Of a DNA stretch of 64,000 bases, positions 15,935-24,361 are shown piece by piece (positions within the stretch are counted from its first letter, which is position 1; each line of letters starts with the position of its first letter). The notes under the pieces are model-generated. The model worked only from the letters and a program-made list of their open reading frames with translations, had not been told where the DNA came from and ran no database searches. The stretch comes from Kibdelosporangium banguiense (GTDB taxonomy: Bacteria; Actinomycetota; Actinomycetes; Mycobacteriales; Pseudonocardiaceae), in assembly GCF_017876405.1 (NCBI RefSeq), contig NZ_JAGINW010000001.1, positions 6,709,203 through 6,773,202 of the forward strand, read 5' to 3'. The position numbers and the translations under genes were made by a program.

Positions 15935-17886
15935 GGCCCGGCCTGGCCAGGCGGCTCAGCCGTCCTGGGATCCGGTTCAGCCGGCTCAGCCTGCCGTCGT
16001 GGATCGCGCTCGCGGTCATCGCGCTGCTGGCGCTCTTCGCCGCGTTGGCGCCGATCATCGCCGGGCACGACCCGTATCTGACCGGTGCCGCGGTCGAAGG
16101 ACCAAGCGGCGAGCACTGGTTCGGCACTGATTCCTCTGGCAGGGACATCTTCTCGCGCGTGGTCTACGGCACGCGATGGTCGCTCGCGGTCGGCCTCGGC
16201 GCCATCGGGCTGGCGCTGGTGGCCGGCGTGCTGATCGGCTCGTTCGCGGCCACCTCGCGGCGCCGGGTGGGCGAGACGATCATGCGGGTGCTCGACGTCG
16301 TCATGGCGTTTCCCGGGATCGCCCTCGCGGCCGTGCTGGTCGCCGTGTTCGGGCGCGGGATCGTGGTCCTGATCCTCGCCCTGGGCTTCCTGTACACGCC
16401 GTTGGTCGCGCGGGTGGTCCGGGCGAACGTGATGGCGCAGTACAGCGAGGACTACGTCGCCGCCGAGCGGGTCATCGGTGCCAGGCGGGCCTACATCCTG
16501 GCCAAACACGTCGCGGTCAACTGCGCGGCGCCGATTCTGGTGTTCTGCACGGTGCTGGTGGCCGACGCGATCGTGTTCGAGGCGTCCCTGTCGTTCATCG
16601 GGGCCGGTATCCAGCAGCCGGATCCGTCCTGGGGGTCGGTTCTGGCCAACGGCAAGGAACTGGTGCTGACCGGCGGCTGGTGGGCGACGCTGTTCCCGGG
16701 CCTGCTGATCCTGGTGACAGTGCTTTCGCTGAATGTGCTGTCCGAAGGGGTCTCCGATGCGTGGGCGAGGCCGTCCGCACGCCGGGCACAGGCCGGGCGG
16801 GCGGCCAAGGACGTCGCCATGACAGAGCAGCCCGCCTTCGAGAACATCGAACCGGTGCTGCCGATCGCCGGGCTGCGTGAGGCGGGGGAGCGGTTGTCCC
16901 GCCAGGCACGCGATCTCTCCGGCCGGGAGACGGTGCTCGCCGTGGAACACCTGGCGATCTCGTTCCCCGATCGGCACAACGGGGTCAACGTCGTCAATGA
17001 CGTGTCGTTCACCGTGCGCGCGGGCGAGGTGCTCGGGCTGATCGGCGAGTCGGGGTGCGGCAAGTCGCTGACCTCGCTGTCGATCATGGGCTTGCTGCCC
17101 GCGACAGCACAGGTCTCGGGCCAGATCCGCTTCGAGCAGACGGACATGCTCGCGCTGAGTCCCCGCCAGCGGCGCCGTTATCTCGGCCACGACCTGGCGA
17201 TGATCTACCAGGACGCGCTGAGCTCGCTCAACCCGGCGATGACCATCCGCGCGCAGCTCAAGCAGTTCACCCGCCGCGGCGGCACGCGTACGCCCGAAGA
17301 GCTGCTGGAACTGGTGAACCTCGATCCGGAGCGGACGTTGCGGTCCTACCCGCACGAGTTGTCCGGCGGGCAACGGCAGCGCGTGCTGATCGCGATGGCG
17401 TTGTCGCGCAGCCCCAAGCTGATCGTGGCCGACGAGCCGACCACGGCACTCGATGTCACTGTGCAGGCGCAGATCGTGAAACTGTTGCTACGGCTGCAGG
17501 AGGAGCTCGGGTTCGCGCTCATCCTGGTCTCGCACGACCTCGCGCTGGTGTCCGAAGTGGCCGACCGGGTCGTGGTGATGTACGGCGGCCAGGTCGCCGA
17601 GATGGGCTCGATCGCGCAGATCGTCGGCTCGCCGCGGCACCACTACACCCGCGGCCTGTTGTCGGCTGTGCTTTCGCTGGAGGAGAACCAGGCCACGCTG
17701 ACCCAGATCAAGGGTGTCGTGCCCGCGCCCGCGGACTTCGAGGCGGGGTGCCGGTTCTCCGACCGGTGCCCGGCTGCTCGTGCGATCTGCCATACCGACG
17801 CGCCACCTAAGGAAGGCGACAACGTCAACCACCTGATCGCATGTCATTTCCCCGCTGAGCTACCGGCTGAGGTGACCACAGGATGA
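15931..17886 (+). CDS. Fused ABC permease-ATPase (DppC-DppD), sialic acid importer
   Basis: One uninterrupted 651-residue frame carries two normally separate subunits. Residues 1-280 are a DppC-type permease (HWFGTDSSGRDIFSRVVYGTRWSL, then EDYVAAERVIGARRAYILAKHVAVN). About 20-30 linker residues lead to MTEQPAFENIEPVLPIAGL. Residues from about 330 are a DppD-type ATPase: Walker A GLIGESGCGKSLTS, signature SYPHELSGGQRQR, Walker B LIVADEPTTALD, H-loop LVSHDL, and the C-terminal CRFSDRCP...C cysteine cluster. The start is GTG 15931 (overlap GTGA). ATG 16819, with AAGGA upstream, could also give a free ATPase, but no stop separates the halves. Similar fusions are known in actinomycetes. Confidence 0.85.
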   Translation: MRPGLARRLSRPGIRFSRLSLPSWIALAVIALLALFAALAPIIAGHDPYLTGAAVEGPSGEHWFGTDSSGRDIFSRVVYGTRWSLAVGLGAIGLALVAGVLIGSFAATSRRRVGETIMRVLDVVMAFPGIALAAVLVAVFGRGIVVLILALGFLYTPLVARVVRANVMAQYSEDYVAAERVIGARRAYILAKHVAVNCAAPILVFCTVLVADAIVFEASLSFIGAGIQQPDPSWGSVLANGKELVLTGGWWATLFPGLLILVTVLSLNVLSEGVSDAWARPSARRAQAGRAAKDVAMTEQPAFENIEPVLPIAGLREAGERLSRQARDLSGRETVLAVEHLAISFPDRHNGVNVVNDVSFTVRAGEVLGLIGESGCGKSLTSLSIMGLLPATAQVSGQIRFEQTDMLALSPRQRRRYLGHDLAMIYQDALSSLNPAMTIRAQLKQFTRRGGTRTPEELLELVNLDPERTLRSYPHELSGGQRQRVLIAMALSRSPKLIVADEPTTALDVTVQAQIVKLLLRLQEELGFALILVSHDLALVSEVADRVVVMYGGQVAEMGSIAQIVGSPRHHYTRGLLSAVLSLEENQATLTQIKGVVPAPADFEAGCRFSDRCPAARAICHTDAPPKEGDNVNHLIACHFPAELPAEVTTG

Positions 17887-17932
17887 ACGGCAGGATGACC
17901 GAAGAACCTTCGTGGGGCTTGCGGGCGGACTC

Positions 17933-18883
17933 ATGACGAGCCTGCTTGAGCTTGATTCCGTGCATGTCGTGCACCGCATCCGGTCGGCGCGACTGTTCGG
18001 GCACGACAACGTCTACGCGCTCACCGACGCGAACCTCGTGTTGAACGAGGGGGAAACCGTCGGTGTGGTGGGCGAATCCGGCTGCGGGAAGTCCACTTTG
18101 GCCAAGGTGGTCGTCGGCCTGCAGCGCCCGACCGAAGGGACTGTGCGGTTCCGCGGCGAGTCGCTGGAGAAGCTCGGTGCGGCCGGGTTCGGACGGCACG
18201 TCGGGATGATCTTCCAGGACCCGTCGACCGCGCTGAACCGCCGCCTGCCGGTCACCAAGATCATCCGTGATCCGCTTGACGTGCACCGGGAAGGCTCTCC
18301 GGTCGAGCGTGCCGATCGGGTGCGTGAGCTGATGTCGTTGGTCGGCCTGCCGGACAGTGTCGCGGATGCCGTGCCGGCGCAGCTTTCCGGCGGCCAGCGC
18401 CAGCGTGTGGCGATCGCGCGGGCACTGGCGCTGCGGCCCGCATTGCTGGTTGCCGACGAACCGACTTCGGCACTGGACGTGTCCGTGCGCGCCCAGATCC
18501 TCAATCTGCTGGTCGATCTGCGTGAGCGGCTCGGCTTGGCGATGGTGTTCATCTCCCACGACATCCAGACGGTCAAGAAGATGAGCGACCGCATCGTCAC
18601 GATGTATCTCGGCCGTATCGTCGAGCAGGCACCGGCCGAAGCGGTTCCCCAGGCCACGCATCACCCGTACATGCGTGCACTGTTCTCGGCGACGCCGAGC
18701 CTGCTGCACGCCGTCGAACCCATCGTCCTCAGTGGACCCGTCCCGTCCGCGACCGCCCCGCCGAGCGGCTGCAACTTCCGCACCCGCTGCTGGAAGGCGA
18801 CCGACGAGTGCGCGGCGGACCTCCCCGCGCTGGTCACCGCGGGCGCCGATCACTCCTACCGCTGCATTCACCCTGAGCTCTAG
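17933..18883 (+). CDS. ABC ATPase DppF-like, sialic acid importer
   Basis: This 316-residue ATPase is the second nucleotide-binding subunit. It has Walker A GVVGESGCGKSTLA, Q-loop MIFQDPSTALN, signature QLSGGQRQRVAIARALAL, Walker B LLVADEPTSALD and H-loop FISHD. It ends with the oligopeptide-ATPase C-terminal motif (CNFRTRCWKATDEC...YRCIHP). ATG 17933 is chosen because homologous sequence begins at LLELDSVHVVH; a GTG at 17912 is possible. The 46-bp gap after the fused gene is the largest inside the transport operon. It ends 12 bases before the first sialidase gene. Confidence 0.87.
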   Translation: MTSLLELDSVHVVHRIRSARLFGHDNVYALTDANLVLNEGETVGVVGESGCGKSTLAKVVVGLQRPTEGTVRFRGESLEKLGAAGFGRHVGMIFQDPSTALNRRLPVTKIIRDPLDVHREGSPVERADRVRELMSLVGLPDSVADAVPAQLSGGQRQRVAIARALALRPALLVADEPTSALDVSVRAQILNLLVDLRERLGLAMVFISHDIQTVKKMSDRIVTMYLGRIVEQAPAEAVPQATHHPYMRALFSATPSLLHAVEPIVLSGPVPSATAPPSGCNFRTRCWKATDECAADLPALVTAGADHSYRCIHPEL

Positions 18884-18895
18884 AGAGGACAGTCC

Positions 18896-20764
18896 GTGCG
18901 ACTGACAGCGTTGTTGTCCATGGCTTTGGCCGGGGCTCTCACCTTGGGCCTGGCTCCGGCCGCGACTGCCGCACCCGCGCCGCACCTGGAGCAACAGGTG
19001 CTGTTCAAGGCTTCGCAGGAGCAGGGCTACTGGTGTTTCCGTATTCCCGCGGTCGTCCGGAGCGCGAAGGGAACGCTGCTGGCGTTCGCCGAAGGCCGCG
19101 TCGACAACTGCGGGGACACCGGCGACATCGATGTGGTGCTCAAAAGGTCTTCCGACGGCGGCAAGACGTGGGCGCCGATGCAGTTGGTGAACGAGGGCAA
19201 GGGCGACACCCACGGCAACCCGGTGCCGATCGTGGACCAGGTCACCGGGCGGATCTTCCTGTTCACCACGTACAACGTGGGTCGTAAGGACGACAAGGCG
19301 TGCGATGTGCCGTGCAAGCGCACGCCGCACATGCAGTACAGCGATGACGACGGCGCGACCTGGTCGGCGCCGGTCGACATGAGCGGGAAAGTCAAGCTGC
19401 CGCAATGGGATTTCTGGTATGCCTCCGGTCCGGTGCACGGCATCCAGCTGACCCGTGGCCGGTACGCCGGACGGCTGGTCTTCGGTGTGTCCGGCGAGAC
19501 CAGCGACAACGGTACGACGAAGTCGATCGCCAACGACGCGGCCCTGGTCTACAGCGATGACCACGGCAGGACCTGGCAGGTCGGCGCCGTGGACAGCATC
19601 AAGTTCCCGGCCGGTGGCCCGTTCACCCAGAAGCCGCAGGAGATCACGGTCACCGAACTCGCCGACGGCTCGGTCTACGCCGGTGCGCGTGACCAGGGCG
19701 GGACCGATGTCGGCAACCGGAGCTTCGCGATCAGCCGGGACGGCGGCAAGTCGTTCAGCAAGCCTTTCCAGACCATCCCCGACCTGGTGACGCCGACTGT
19801 GCAGGGCGCTGTGCTGCGCCTGCAGCGGATCGGCCGTCCCGACCGGGTCCTGTTCTCCGCGCCTTCGGACACCGACCGGCGCCGGTGGATGATGATCCGT
19901 TCCTCGTACGACCAGAGCAGGTCCTGGGAGAACGCCGAGCAGGGCACGCGGATCACGTCCGACTGGTCCGGCTACTCCGATCTGGTGCAGATCAGCACGC
20001 CGTGGGCGCGGTCGACCGAGATCGGGCTGATGTACGAGGGCGGTCCGGTCGACGCCCGCGACGAGATCCGGTTCGCCCGGTTCAACGAGGAATACCTCGG
20101 CTGGCGGAAGTCGCCTGGGCCCACCACGCCCGATGTGTCCAGGACCAACAAGGATGCGTACGCACTGGGCGGCCCCGTGACAACCCGCGGCCGCTTCGGC
20201 AAGGGACTTGAGCTCGACGGCGTCGACGACTACCTGCGCGTGCCCTACGACCGCGCTCAGTTGCCTGGTGCTGGGGACTTCACGTACACCACGTGGTTCC
20301 GTTACGGCGAAACACAAGGCGACCAGGTGCTGCTGTGGCTCGGCGGCATGGGCAACACAACGCCACAACTGTGGCTTCGGGCCGAACCGGGCGCCAAACG
20401 TTTGACCGCGAGGATGACGACGCCGAGCGGCAGCGCGTCCGTCGCTTCCACGCAGGCGTATGACGATCAACAGTGGCATCATGTTGCGCTGCAACGGTCA
20501 GCAGGTCAGTTGCTGCTCTGGGTGGACGGCGTCCAGGTAGCGTCCGGTCCGGCGGTTGCCGGTTCGGTCAGTGAGCGGGTCTCGTTCCAGATTCAGGTGG
20601 GACAACGACTCGACAACGCCCAGCGGTTCGACGGCGCCTTCGACGAGGTCCGCCTTTACACGCGTGCCTTGTCGGCGACCGAGCTTGAGCGGATTCGCCT
20701 GACGAACGCGGACGTGCGCGATGGCCAGGTCCTGCGCCTTCCGCTGGACAGGATCGGAGGGTGA
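18896..20764 (+). CDS. Secreted exo-sialidase (GH33) with C-terminal LamG-like domain
   Basis: This 622-residue enzyme releases terminal sialic acid outside the cell. A Sec signal peptide (about residues 1-26, PAATAAPAP) precedes a six-bladed propeller. The Arg-triad motif FRIP is at 48-51 (WCFRIPAVVR). Asp boxes are SSDGGKTW, SDDDGATW, SDDHGRTW and SRDGGKSF. LAFAEGRVD supplies the catalytic-region Glu/Asp, and SGYSDLVQI precedes the Tyr of LMYEGG. From about residue 420 a concanavalin-like LamG domain (GKGLELDGVDDYLRVPYDRAQLP, WHHVALQRSAGQLLLWVDG, FDEVRLYTRALSATEL) probably binds carbohydrate. The start is GTG 18896 behind GAGAGGAC. It is the fifth gene of the importer operon. Confidence 0.92.
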   Translation: MRLTALLSMALAGALTLGLAPAATAAPAPHLEQQVLFKASQEQGYWCFRIPAVVRSAKGTLLAFAEGRVDNCGDTGDIDVVLKRSSDGGKTWAPMQLVNEGKGDTHGNPVPIVDQVTGRIFLFTTYNVGRKDDKACDVPCKRTPHMQYSDDDGATWSAPVDMSGKVKLPQWDFWYASGPVHGIQLTRGRYAGRLVFGVSGETSDNGTTKSIANDAALVYSDDHGRTWQVGAVDSIKFPAGGPFTQKPQEITVTELADGSVYAGARDQGGTDVGNRSFAISRDGGKSFSKPFQTIPDLVTPTVQGAVLRLQRIGRPDRVLFSAPSDTDRRRWMMIRSSYDQSRSWENAEQGTRITSDWSGYSDLVQISTPWARSTEIGLMYEGGPVDARDEIRFARFNEEYLGWRKSPGPTTPDVSRTNKDAYALGGPVTTRGRFGKGLELDGVDDYLRVPYDRAQLPGAGDFTYTTWFRYGETQGDQVLLWLGGMGNTTPQLWLRAEPGAKRLTARMTTPSGSASVASTQAYDDQQWHHVALQRSAGQLLLWVDGVQVASGPAVAGSVSERVSFQIQVGQRLDNAQRFDGAFDEVRLYTRALSATELERIRLTNADVRDGQVLRLPLDRIGG

Positions 20765-20766
20765 CC

Positions 20767-21984
20767 ATGGCTCTTCGCTCCCTGATGGTGGCTGTGCTGG
20801 CTGTTGCCGCGCTGGCGCAGCCCGCGAATGCCACGCCGAGCCAGGGCTGCACTTCAGTTCCCTACACCTCTGGCACGGCTGGTTATCACACGTTCCGTAT
20901 TCCAGCCGTGGTTCGCGCGGCCTCGGGTGCGTTGCTTGCCTTTGCCGAAGGACGTGTCGAGTCCGCCGGTGACACTGGTGCGATTCGTGTTGTGCTCCGC
21001 CGTTCCTACGATGGCGGCTGCAGTTGGGGCCCGATGACGGTGGTTTCCACCAACGGCGACGCGACTGCGGGCAACCCGGCGCCTGTCGTGCTGCCCGGCG
21101 GTGACATCGTGCTGCTGACCACGCGCAACGGCCGGGTCACCGAGCGGGAGATCATGTCCGGCACGGTGTCCGCTGAGGACAGCCGGCGCGTGTTCGTCCA
21201 GCGAAGCCGGGACAACGGCCGTACGTGGTCGCCGGCACGGGAGATCACTCAGGTCGCCAAGAAACCGGACTGGCGCTGGTACGCCACCGGCCCCGGGCAC
21301 GCGATCGTGCTACGCGGTGGCCGGATTGTGGTTCCGGCCAACCATTCCGCCGCACCACCGGCCGGGTCCGCCGACGTCGGAACGGAAGCGAAGTACTACG
21401 GCGGGCACGACCTGATCAGCGACGACGGCGGTCGCACCTGGCGGATCGGGTTCACCGAGGACCGCACGGACGTGAACGTCGCGTCGAACGAGACCACGGT
21501 CGCGCAGTTGCCTGATGGCCGGTTGTACTTCAACAGCCGTAACCAGGGCGCGCTCGGCGGTCGTGTCGACACTGTCAGCACCGATGGCGGCGAGTCACTC
21601 GCGGCACCGTACCGTCCACAAACGACTCTGACCGGGCCGAAAGTCCAGGGCAGTGTCCTGCAGACCACGCACCCCAGGGTGTTGTTGTTCTCCGGTCCGG
21701 CTGACCCTGCCGTCCGCCGGTCGATGGCCGTCCGCGTCAGCGGCGACCAGGGGCGTACCTGGCGGCAGGGGCATGTCGTCTCCGCCGGCCCGGCTGCGTA
21801 CTCGGACCTCGTACAGCTCGGCGGTTCCGTTGGCCTGCTTTACGAGACGGGCGTGAACGGGCCGTACGAGACGATCACGTTCACCCGGATCCCGATGCGT
21901 GTTCTCACTGTTTACAGGCAGAACATAGGACGTACGATGTCCTATGTCCCTGCTCGCTCCGCAAAGGGAGAGGCTGTTGACTGA
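20767..21984 (+). CDS. Secreted exo-sialidase (GH33), single-domain
   Basis: This 405-residue second sialidase has a signal peptide (MALRSLMVAVLAVAALAQPANA) and a catalytic propeller only. FRIP is at 43-46, LLAFAEGRVES follows, and there are Asp boxes or variants RSRDNGRTW, SDDGGRTW, STDGG and SGDQGRTW. The nucleophile-region Tyr lies in VGLLYETGVNGPYETITF. It lacks the LamG domain of its upstream neighbour. I use ATG 20767, six bases after CGGAGG, rather than GTG 20761. The frame continues 24 residues past the usual sialidase end through the promoter and operator of the next gene, and it overlaps that gene by 8 bases. Confidence 0.9.
   Translation: MALRSLMVAVLAVAALAQPANATPSQGCTSVPYTSGTAGYHTFRIPAVVRAASGALLAFAEGRVESAGDTGAIRVVLRRSYDGGCSWGPMTVVSTNGDATAGNPAPVVLPGGDIVLLTTRNGRVTEREIMSGTVSAEDSRRVFVQRSRDNGRTWSPAREITQVAKKPDWRWYATGPGHAIVLRGGRIVVPANHSAAPPAGSADVGTEAKYYGGHDLISDDGGRTWRIGFTEDRTDVNVASNETTVAQLPDGRLYFNSRNQGALGGRVDTVSTDGGESLAAPYRPQTTLTGPKVQGSVLQTTHPRVLLFSGPADPAVRRSMAVRVSGDQGRTWRQGHVVSAGPAAYSDLVQLGGSVGLLYETGVNGPYETITFTRIPMRVLTVYRQNIGRTMSYVPARSAKGEAVD
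21911..21938 (+). promoter_or_regulatory. Candidate internal promoter of the nanA-gntR unit
   Basis: TTTACA (21911-21916) and TACGAT (21933-21938) lie 16 bp apart inside the 3' end of the second sialidase gene. The -10 element coincides with the spacer of the ATAGGAC-N7-GTCCTAT palindrome. Confidence 0.45.
21925..21945 (+). promoter_or_regulatory. GntR-type operator upstream of nanA
   Basis: ATAGGAC-N7-GTCCTAT is a perfect inverted repeat, extendable by two more bases each side (21923-21947). It matches the operator at 13304-13324 in both arms, in spacer length, and at five of seven spacer bases. It lies within coding sequence of the preceding sialidase and 32 bp before the lyase start. Confidence 0.75.
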
Positions 21985-22885
21985 GCTCGTCGGTGGCGTC
22001 GTGCCACCCGTGTGCACCCCGCTGACCACGGAACGAGAGCTGGACGTTCCCTCGCTGGAGCGCCTTGCCGCGTTCCTGATCGAGGCGGGTGTGCACGGCC
22101 TGTTCGTCACCGGGTCGACCGGCGAGGTCGCCTATCTGACCGACGACGTGCGCCGCGAGGCGCTCGAAGTGGTCGCGGGTGTCGCGGCGGGTCAGGTGCC
22201 GGTTCTCGCCGGGGTCATCGACACGACCACGACCCGGGTGATCGAGCACGCGCGAGCGGCCAAGTCCTCAGGTGCGGACGCCCTTGTGGCGACGGCGCCG
22301 TTCTACACGCCGACGCATCCATCGGAGTTCTACGGGCATTTCCGTGCCATCCGGGCGGCGGTGGACCTGCCGCTGGTCGGCTACGACATCCCGGTCTCGG
22401 TGGGCAGCAAGTTGCCCACCGAGGTCGTCGTGGAGCTTGCCGAGGACGGCACCCTGTCGGCGTTGAAGGACTCCAGCGGCGACCTCGACGGTCTGCGCGC
22501 GGTTCTTGAGCGGACAGAAGGATTTCAGTGTTATTCCGGCTCGGAGACCCTGGCCGACCTCGGCCTGTTCATCGGCGCGCACGGCCTGGTGCCGGGCATC
22601 GGTAACGTCGATCCGCATGGCTATCTGCGGCTTTACGAGGCGGCCCGCCGGCAGGACTGGGACGCCGCGCGTGCCGAACAGGCCCGGCTGCGCAAACTGT
22701 TCGAGCTGATCTATGTCGGTGACGCGAGGATGGGCCGGTACTCCTCGGCCATCGGCGCGTTCAAGGAAGGACTGGTGATCCGCGGCGTGATCGCGGGCGC
22801 CACCACGAGCGAGCCGATGATCCCGCTGAACGACGCCGAGCGCGCGGCCGTGCGGCAACGCCTCGACGAGGCGGGTCTGCTCTAA
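21977..22885 (+). CDS. nanA: N-acetylneuraminate lyase (DHDPS/NanA family)
   Basis: This cytoplasmic TIM-barrel aldolase would split imported N-acetylneuraminate into N-acetylmannosamine and pyruvate. The Schiff-base Lys is in LSALKDSSGDL (about K164) and the conserved Tyr in LVGYDIPVSVG (about Y136). The carboxylate-binding motif is VTGSTGEVAYL. The 302-residue length is normal. I place the start at TTG 21977 because GGGAGAGG precedes it and homology begins at VGGVVPPVCTPL; ATG 21944 lies inside the operator. The family also contains dihydrodipicolinate synthase and other aldolases, so the NanA call rests on neighbouring sialidases and importer. The downstream kinase/epimerase genes of the pathway are absent from the window. 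Confidence 0.78.
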   Translation: MTELVGGVVPPVCTPLTTERELDVPSLERLAAFLIEAGVHGLFVTGSTGEVAYLTDDVRREALEVVAGVAAGQVPVLAGVIDTTTTRVIEHARAAKSSGADALVATAPFYTPTHPSEFYGHFRAIRAAVDLPLVGYDIPVSVGSKLPTEVVVELAEDGTLSALKDSSGDLDGLRAVLERTEGFQCYSGSETLADLGLFIGAHGLVPGIGNVDPHGYLRLYEAARRQDWDAARAEQARLRKLFELIYVGDARMGRYSSAIGAFKEGLVIRGVIAGATTSEPMIPLNDAERAAVRQRLDEAGLL

Positions 22886-22914
22886 GGTTGGTTGGCTGAA
22901 TATGGAGGTCCGTA

Positions 22915-23634
22915 GTGACGCAGCACCAGCCGACAACCAAGCTGGCCGTCAGGTTGAACCAGGCGATCCGGGACGAGATCACCGGGTTGATCCTCAGCCG
23001 TGGCCTGCAGTCGGGAGATCCGCTGCCGACCGAGACCGAGCTGGTCGAGACACTGGGGGTCAGCCGCAACTCGATCCGTGAGGCACTCAAGGCGCTGCAG
23101 GCGCTCGACATCGTGGAGATCAGGCACGGCTACGGCACTTACGTCGGCCGGCTGTCGCTCGACCCGTTCGCCGACGGGCTGACCTTCCGGGCGTTGCACG
23201 ACATCGGGCGGGACCTCCGGTCGATGACCGAGATCGTCGAGGTGCGCGAAGCTCTCGAAGGTGCCCTCATCCGGCGGATAGCCACCACGATCCCGGAAGC
23301 CGACCTCGCCGCTCTGGACGACGTCACCCACAGGATGAGTGAGCGGGCCGCGGCCGGTGAGACGTTCGCCGAGGAGGACCGCGAGTTCCACGAGGTCCTC
23401 TACCGGTCGTTGGACAACGCGTTGGTGACCCAGTTGCTGCGCGCCTTCTGGGACGTCTTCCATCGCGTCAACCACCGTCTGGGTGTCACCGACCCGAATC
23501 CGAAACAAACCGTTCGCCGCCACCGCGCTATCGTCACCGCCCTGCGCAAGCACGATGTGGAACGCGCTGAACAGGCGATGGCCGAGCACTTCCGCAACCT
23601 CGACACGCGCGTCGCCCAGCTACGGTCCACCTGA
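22915..23634 (+). CDS. GntR/FadR-type regulator of the sialic acid locus
   Basis: This 239-residue regulator has an N-terminal winged helix (RLNQAIRDEITGLILSRGLQSGDPLPTETELVETLGVSRNSIREALKALQALDIVEIRHGYGTYV, about residues 13-77). A helical FCD domain follows, with REALEGALIRRI, EEDREFHEVLYRSLDN and RHRAIVTALRKHDVERAEQAMAEHF, where the Asp/His residues of the FCD metal site are visible. The start is GTG 22915 behind TGGAGG, 29 bases after nanA. It is the only regulator in the sialic acid block and the natural candidate to bind ATAGGAC-N7-GTCCTAT, with sialic acid or a breakdown product as inducer. Confidence 0.87.
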   Translation: MTQHQPTTKLAVRLNQAIRDEITGLILSRGLQSGDPLPTETELVETLGVSRNSIREALKALQALDIVEIRHGYGTYVGRLSLDPFADGLTFRALHDIGRDLRSMTEIVEVREALEGALIRRIATTIPEADLAALDDVTHRMSERAAAGETFAEEDREFHEVLYRSLDNALVTQLLRAFWDVFHRVNHRLGVTDPNPKQTVRRHRAIVTALRKHDVERAEQAMAEHFRNLDTRVAQLRST

Positions 23635-23650
23635 CTGGCAGACTGGGCCT

Positions 23651-24361
23651 GTGGCTGAGGCAGTGGGTCCGGATCCGCAGTATGACGTGTTCGCCGACGA
23701 GTTTCTGGATCATGCGCGCGATGGTCTCTACAACGCGCACTATGACCGTCCTGCCTGCCTGGAACTGCTCGGTGACGTGGCGGGGCTCAGTGTCCTGGAC
23801 GTGGCGTGTGGTCCAGGGCTGTACGCCGAGGAGCTGGTGGCGCGCGGTGCCCAGGTAAGAGGGCTGGACATCAGCCCGCGCATGGTCGAGCTGGCGCGGG
23901 AACGTGTTCCGGATGCCGAGTTCTGTGTTCACGACATCGCCAAGCGGCTGGACTGGTTGCCCGACGACTCGGTGGATCTGGTGCTGTTCGCCCTGGCCAT
24001 CGAGTACGTCGACGACCGGATATCGGCGTTGCGGGAGTTACGGCGAGTGTTGCGGCCGGGCGGCGCGCTGGTGCTGTCGCGCCAGCACCCGACTGGTGAC
24101 TGGATCAGGCAGGGCGGGAACTACTTCGACGTGCGGGTGATCGAGGAGGTGTGGAGCCGAGGCTGGCGGCTGCGGTACTGGCTGGCGCCACTGGAACACA
24201 CGTGCGAGGAGCTGCGTGAGGCGGGCTTTCTCATCGAGCGGCTCGTCGAACCGCGGCCGACCGCCCAGGCCGCCGGAATCGATCTGCAGACGTACGAGAA
24301 GCTGTCCCGGGAGCCGACCGGGTTCATCGCGATCAGGGCGTTGCCGGATCCTCGCCGATGA
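23651..24361 (+). CDS. Class I SAM-dependent methyltransferase
   Basis: The 236 residues hold a Rossmann-fold methyltransferase: motif I VLDVACGPGLYAEEL, motif II VRGLDISPRMVELAR, a central DWLPDDSVDLVLFALAIEYV, and LRELRRVLRPGGALVLSRQHP for the later strand and helix. The family (Methyltransf_11-like) is broad and gives no substrate. The start is GTG 23651, just after the gntR stop. The upstream part of the open frame overlaps gntR and is not coding. It overlaps the following regulator gene by ATGA (24358-24361), so the two are translationally coupled. Confidence 0.8.
   Translation: MAEAVGPDPQYDVFADEFLDHARDGLYNAHYDRPACLELLGDVAGLSVLDVACGPGLYAEELVARGAQVRGLDISPRMVELARERVPDAEFCVHDIAKRLDWLPDDSVDLVLFALAIEYVDDRISALRELRRVLRPGGALVLSRQHPTGDWIRQGGNYFDVRVIEEVWSRGWRLRYWLAPLEHTCEELREAGFLIERLVEPRPTAQAAGIDLQTYEKLSREPTGFIAIRALPDPRR

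Noticed and set aside
17825..20494. An 889-residue open frame antisense to the DppF ATPase and first sialidase genes
   Set aside because: It mirrors the G/C third-position bias of the sense genes, is Arg/His/Val-rich with no recognisable domain, and the sense genes have clear motifs throughout.
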